A stretch of 64,000 bases of DNA from Pholis gunnellus (Eukaryota > Chordata > Actinopteri > Perciformes > Pholidae), in NCBI GenBank assembly GCA_910591455.2, contig OU342805.1, forward strand, positions 27,553,769-27,617,768, in the 5' to 3' direction. The position numbers were made by a program, and so were the translations under genes. The notes under the pieces are model-generated. The model worked only from the letters and a program-made list of their open reading frames with translations, was not told the origin of the DNA and did no database searches. Within the stretch, counting starts at the first letter, position 1. Each line of letters starts with the position of its first letter. Positions 57,680 to 64,000 of this stretch are shown piece after piece.

Positions 57680-60600
57680 TAACCACTTTCCCTGGAAAGT
57701 TATTAGAGTCCGTACTCAGTAGTCCGAACTCAGACACGTGTGTGTGGTATGTATTCTTAGGAGTGTGTGTGTTGTTATGCAACCCGCTGTGTGTCAGGAC
57801 ACTGTGTTACTGTCTGAACCACAGGCAGCTGGCCTGCAGCCACAACTGCTCAACGCTTTACAGTTTGTACCATTCGGTAGTAGAAGCCAGTGAGTCAGGT
57901 TTCACTTCCACGGTAGCAGCAGTGGACGTGAAGACTCTAAGAAGACTGAACACAGAGGTGATCAGGGATGGTAATAAATTAGAGATGTCTGCGTTTTCAT
58001 AACGTGTTTCATAACACATGTCATGTAAGCAGATCACAGTGTTTCCAGTTTAGAGAAATAACAAGAATATATACAGCTTTAAGCATCACGAACCAAGATA
58101 GTTCGATGATAAAAACTACAGAAATACGGTGATCAAGGGTGAATGAGTTTGTGTTCTCTCCGTTTGAGTTACGAGTGCGTCATCAAGTGGAAAAAACTAC
58201 CTGTTAAACCTCCGTCACCTCACACCCACTTTAGTTAAACCTTCCTATCAACACTTTGAATGTCAGTCGGTCACAACTCAGCTGTTGAGCTGAAGGTGTT
58301 TTCTGAAAGCGTCAGTGATCGAAGTAAAAAACAAAACGGACCGAACTGTGACTCAGTCAATTCAAGTGACCTTTTTGCCTCCAGATGTTCTCATAACTTT
58401 TTTCGTTAATATGATGACAGCCTGTAAATCATCCTGCATTCAACGGTGACTAATCTCACCATCTTGACAGAGAGATTTGAATGATATTTGCATCCCTTTG
58501 AGCCTCTCCTCAGGGTGTGACCCAGCAGAAGACTGCACGCTCTGAAAGCTGGAGGTTCAGGAGGAGAGATCCTGAGGGATAACAATCAAACATTGAAGAG
58601 TTTCTACGACTACTTGTGTTAAATTAAAGGTTCACGTAACCTCGACAGAAATCTTTTCCAAAGATGCTCCTGCTCCTTCCTCATGAACTGAAACGGTCTC
58701 TTTAATTTCTACTTTCAAACGTTACTTTTCATTCTTTCATGCAACAAGTTTTTCAAGCAATGTATTTTAGCTACTTTGATTAAAAGGCACTTTTATTTTG
58801 TAGAACTACCGGACATTTCAGAGGAATCGCTACGTAGCTGCTTAAAGTTCATTTGCAGAAACATTTTAGATTTATTCAAATTTTATTAGCAAAATAAGTA
58901 AATATAATAAAATACATATTATGCTGCTACACAGATATGAACTACAAAAACAAAAACACAGATTTTGTCCCCTGGTTTAAAATGATGATCCAGTTTTTGT
59001 AACTTTGATCTGAAATTCATTCTTGACCAAAGAAACAAAAAACGTTAGAAACAAACTAATAATCGGTCAAAATGAAACAGAAACTTTGGGGCGAAGGTGG
59101 ATTAAATGACGATGTTTCCATTGGTGAAAATTTGGGACAAACATGGAGTCTTGAATTCGAAGGATTTTCTAAAAGTCTACTTTCAAATATAAAATCTATC
59201 TCGCTGCAATAAGACATATTTCTGTGGTCATTTGGGGAAGTTTTGAACACAACATTGACATCATCCCCTTTAAACTTGACTTGTCAGCAAACAGTTGTTT
59301 GCTAAAACATCCAGCTGTTACGTAACAATATTATCGTTCATTTGGCGTTTTGTTTGTGTCCACCTGAGGAACGTGAGTCCAATCTCCAGTTTTTGGTCCC
59401 TACCAACTGGTTTGGGGATCAATTTGTATCTTTAGCACCTAAATGCTCCACAATGTTCACCAGCTAGTCTCTCACTGTGTCTCTCACTGTGTCTGTCTGC
59501 TGTTTGGTGCTGAGCAGGTAGTGAACAGAGTGGTTTTTAGAGCTGTTGTTGTTGAAATTAGCTGCTGAAAAGCTGCTTCTACCGAAAAGCGATAAGAGTG
59601 AACCAAAACAGTGAAGTTGTTGCCAAACAGCTGAACTATGAACTGAGACTCACTATAAAGCTGCGTAAAGCCAAGGAGAGATTAAGATGCATGTGATAAT
59701 TCTTTGTGGGTTCATAATCATCATCACCAGCGACTCCTGGACTCAACAGTAAGGATTAAAATGCCACCTTGGGATAGCCAAGAATCAAACACAACACTTC
59801 TTTCCAGAGCAGATGATAAAAGTACGTAATAACCACTAATAAATCAAATCATTTGTATAAGGGCTAGTAGAAATGTGACTGTAGGCAAGTAGATGTCTGA
59901 CCACTTGCCCAACCGGACAACAAAAACCCTGCTTTCACGTTGTCATCTGATACGTTGTTTTCATGCTTAACAGTGATTTGAGGAACCTTTACAAGTTTGT
60001 CCAGTTGTTGCCTGGGAACTTGTTTTTTTTAAAGCTCTCAGTGAAAGAACCTGCACGATCCCTCTTCTCTGGGTCTTCGCTGTAATGTCATTGACGTCTC
60101 GACACGTTCAGCGAAATGCCAGGAAGACACATTAAAATTCGCTGGAAATGCTCGTGAAGGTCGGTATTCAAATTCCCTGTCGCCGCGGGGTCAATCTTTG
60201 AAGGGTATTTGCATGCGGGTGGAATCACGGTGCATCGTGGGTTTTTTTTTTCATCTGAGCTGTGAGGCAACCGAGATGTGAGAGAACATTCCTGTCGGGG
60301 CAACGCTTATCTGCGGTAACGCCTCTCTGCTGACGGTGTTGACAGGAGGCCTCTGTTCACTTAAACCAGTTCACAATCACATCAGGAATCACTGTCAGCG
60401 CTGCAAACCTGCTTTAAATGTACGGGAAGGGACGCAGAAATTTACCGACAAATCACGAGGAAGACAGAAAGTCTTCGTAAGAGTTTCTGCTTTCTGATCC
60501 ATTATTTTACTGAAGAGCAGTTATGTACCTTTGGGTGTGTCCACTTTGTCTCAACCTGTCTCGTGTATTTAGTGGTGTCCAACATTTTTCCATCATGATT

Positions 60601-62610
60601 TTCAAACTCAAACTGAAATAGAGGGCTGAAGGTACACTGAACGTACACCAATCATAAGTAAGAAAAACGCATTAAAAATTCACATTGACACTTGATGAGT
60701 CAACCAAAAATCCAGTGTGTTGTTCATTTGTCCAGACATGGAAACATTTAAGACACATTTATTGTTTTCTGATATTTTTTGTTTCCAGCGGTGTTTAACA
60801 AATACCATTTCCCGTAAACCCCAAAAGAGTGTTGTTGTTTTAAATATCATCAGCTTGACAGAAGTTACAGCTACATTGTTGGAAAGATGGCGTTTGAAGA
60901 GAGCGTTGGTGGACGAAATGAGTAAATAAACAGCGGTTACATCGTGCTTTTACAGACAAATCGCTTCACACATACAGCACCACCCCATATGGCAGCAGAG
61001 CGGCCAGAGCAAACCTTTCTGCTTGTGATTGCAGGAAAAGCGCCGGTGTAATCGATTACATTAAATACCACAGCGTTACATTTAGCCGAGCTCCTTCCAG
61101 CGTCTTGGTATCGTGCATGCTGGGAACTGTAAATCAAGGCTTTTCTCAAAAGCTGCAACAACATTTGTAACATTTTTTTGTGTTATTTTTGTGACACATT
61201 GCATTAAACTTAAAACTTTGCAATCCAGCAAAAATATATTTAGGCTGCAGTTGTCACAGTAATTGACAGACTGGGAAAAGCCTTTGGGCTGGTTTTGCAA
61301 TATTTTTCCGATATTTTAGGACATAAATGGGGCCAATTTGTTCAAACATAGCTTGCTAGGGAATTAGTTGAATGCGTTTTTGTATTTTAAAGGTAACTTT
61401 AGTGCTTTGTGTCTGCAATGTGGCACTGCACACGCCAGCAAACTCCATAAACCAAATGGTTGTCAGGGACTGGCTGAATGTCTTATTAAACATGTTCCTG
61501 GTTTTCTGCTCTTGTGAAGTCTGGTTATTATAGGATGAGAGAACGGACTGAAATGTTCTTTTTCTTTCACCGTTTTCCTTCAGCAGTTAAAATAACAAGA
61601 AGAGAATAATCCATCTTCAGTTACAGGTCTGGACAGAAATGTTCCAGCACCCTGCAATCAGGCCTCTATTTAACGGTTGATTCAGAGTTTAGCTGGAAGG
61701 TGTGTTACCTGGCGATCCATCACTTGATTTGAATACAGGTTGTTTGTAGAGCTTCATTACAGTTTGAAGGGGTTTTTACCCGCCTGCGTTTAAGAGAAAC
61801 TCATCCACAGAGTGTGAGAACAAGGATCACCACAAATGAAAGAGTCGATTTATTATCCGGTGCTGTATTTCTGCACAGGGGTCAATAAAGTTTGATTATT
61901 TCTTTTAACATTTTTAGAAATTCAACATTTACTGTCACTTTTCACTAAAATACAAGAACAAATATTTTGAAAAGGAAAAAAACGATTGGATTCACCAAAA
62001 ATTAACATTGTTTAAGTTCAAATTATTGAGCAACCAATCAGTCACCGGGCCCACTCACCGAGAGGAATCTGATTGGTTGTCAGATGAAGAGGGACCTACA
62101 CACACACACAACAGACACCGACTTTCAGAATAAATGTAACGGCGTCAATGATTAAACTCAGTCCTCCGACTCACAGACACTTTGTGACTCGGCCCGTCGA
62201 CTCTCTGCTCATCCTGAGAGACGTAATGACTCAAACACACAAAGACCTGCAGCAGCTGCATTCAGCCTCACAGCAAAAAGAAACGAAAGACAACCACCAT
62301 TAGCCTCTGCTGCCCATTCAGGGGGGTATTTATGGGACACTACATGAAGAGCAAGTACTTTACATAAAAGACAAGCTTTTTGTTTTTACTGAAAACAGAT
62401 CATCACTTCAGAATGGTCCAATTATAATATCTTCTACCTTGAACACGTTATGCACTTAAAATAAGCAACATAATCTGGTGCAGCAAGATTAATATGATAG
62501 TAATATGATATATATATATATAGTAGATGGAGTGTGTAACGGCTGGTTATGATGTTTTTTATAAATGATCTATTTTAGTGCCGCTTGATTGGCTAATTTT
62601 CGTCCCCGTC
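57233..62610. other. no gene seen; one CA tract
   Basis: CA tract at 57652-57679. Frames at 57742-58002, 60088-60303 and 60717-60929 have no recognisable domains. A repeat-free block near 61620-61760 could be regulatory. A short AT run lies at 62510-62522. This is the longest stretch of the window with few tandem repeats. Confidence 0.4.
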
Positions 62611-62706
62611 TGCATGTCGAAGTGTCCCTGAGCGAGACTCTAAACTAGTTAGGATGGGTTGAATACAGAGGTCAGATTTCATTAAGGTACCTGTATGGAT
62701 ATGACA
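62611..62706 (+). mobile_element. SINE body/tail fragment
   Basis: gtcgaagtgtccctgagcga, aggatgggttgaatacagag and gtcagatttcatt follow the order of a tRNA-derived fish SINE. The tRNA head is not recognisable. Confidence 0.6.
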
Positions 62707-64000
62707 TTTCTAACAAATGTGTATTCGCTGCTGAAAATAGTCCCCAAAAAAGCACAGTTTACTCCTGTTTCATCTACATTTGAGGGAAACCATAGAGCCC
62801 AGCTGGACTTATGCAGAAATAATGTTTTTAAAGATCCTCAGCAGAAAACAATGAGCTTTGGACTGAGAGCCACAGACAAAGTCTATTATTGTTTTTGATC
62901 TTTTCTTGGGATAAGTTGACTATAAGGAAAAAGATCCTTTCAAGTTTTGTCCAAAAAAAACCCCAAATAGACATTAAACACCATCTCCTGTAATAAAAAG
63001 TAATGGTGGAAATAATAAGCACCCGAAATACATTTAAATCTACGGTAACATTTCACTCTATTTCCGTACAGTACTGAGGTTGTTGGCAGCATTTTCATAT
63101 TTCCTTTTTTTATTATCCTATTTTACATTAACCATCAGCTAATTCTTTCCTGCTGAGTAAACCCTTATTTTCTTTGTTTTTAAGTCTGAAAACCTGCTCA
63201 TTAAAAAAACATTTCCACCAGCCCTGGCTGTATTCATCACCGCCCTCCTTTTTTTATTGTTCGTCAAACAAACGCAAACACAAAGAAATGTGACGTGTTG
63301 GTGTTTGAATTTGAAGGAATGTGTTTAGTTCCGTCTACATTCCCTGAGTGAAAATTCAGGGAAATACTCATTTGCTGAGGCTAAAACGCCTGCAGGAGTG
63401 TAACATAAAGGTCAGAGAAAGAGTTCACGTCCATCTTTATTGTGTTAGATAAGGTCAAAAATAGTTTTAGCAGAGGTACAGTATTAGGAATACAATGAAA
63501 AGTGCATTTCCTGAGATCCAGGATCTATGAAAGCTTCGCGCTCTCTTCGAGGGCGTTCGGGTCCCAGTTTTAATCATGACCTTGAGTCACAGGCATTTCA
63601 CATCTACTGTCTGAATGACTGAGCTCTCACACTTGTGAAGATAGCGGTATCAGTGTCGGTTAGACAAAGTGTTTCCGTTGTACAGGAATGAGTCACCGAA
63701 TATTTAACCAGGCTGCGCCAGGAAATGTGCCGCCTGTATTTGTTAGAGAGAGTCTGATAAAAAAGTAGTCATGAACACACACATGAATGCAGTGAAACAC
63801 ACACACACACATACAGCCACTGATTTAGGATTACCATTAAAAGTCCAGGTATCAGGATATCAGAACAGTTTTATGTGTACTGTTGCCATTGTGACCGTTG
63901 TAGCTGGCTAACGTCTGTGTAAACTAACAGACCTGAGACAAGGCGCGGACCCACCGAGGAGAGACTTTGCAGCAGACTAACAACTCAAACCAGCAGTGTA
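62707..64000. other. no gene seen
   Basis: AT-rich DNA to the window end with a short CA tract at 63799-63811. No exon or repeat recognised. Confidence 0.4.

Overview
The window reads as teleost fish nuclear DNA, probably from a percomorph. The reasons are very dense (CA)n/(GT)n microsatellites, fish-type TRIM genes whose whole coding region lies in one exon, and dispersed elements I recognise from many fish genomes: tRNA-derived SINEs, hAT- and Tc1-like MITEs, and a jockey-type LINE fragment. All assignments come from reading the sequence; no database search was run.

The only convincing protein-coding region is the first 9 kb. It holds a direct tandem duplication of a TRIM gene with RING, B-box, coiled coil and PRY-SPRY domains. 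Copy B (7015-8397, + strand) is intact at 460 codons. Copy A (2085-3532) is broken by a one-base deletion in the coiled coil, lacks three codons at the PRY/SPRY junction, and ends inside an inserted SINE. Both copies share a TATA box, a palindromic E-box pair upstream, a 5' UTR exon and a short intron ending just before the ATG. An hAT-type MITE (4574-5281) with a perfect 8-bp target duplication lies downstream of copy A. The matching place in copy B is empty, so the insertion probably followed the duplication. At the left edge (216-435, minus strand) is a decayed C-terminus of an hAT/ZMYM1-like transposase.

The remaining ~55 kb (8.8-64 kb) shows no gene I can support. It is a mosaic of microsatellites and minisatellites, MITEs (29017-29370, 35126-35531, 41089-41301), SINE/LINE tails, an internally deleted LINE (about 36990-37551), and several dispersed repeat families that recur within the window in both orientations. 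A few stretches look regulatory: a CpG-rich block at 15480-15735, a CCAAT cluster at 52203-52260, an E-box pair at 33746-33783, and AT-rich homeodomain-site-rich blocks near 21.8, 24.3, 24.7 and 34.5 kb. The window is best described as the edge of a TRIM cluster followed by a long intergenic or intronic region.

Nothing here clearly qualifies as a new biological system. The most informative signals are the TRIM pair, with near-identical RING/B-box regions and strongly diverged PRY-SPRY regions, and the datable transposon insertions around it.
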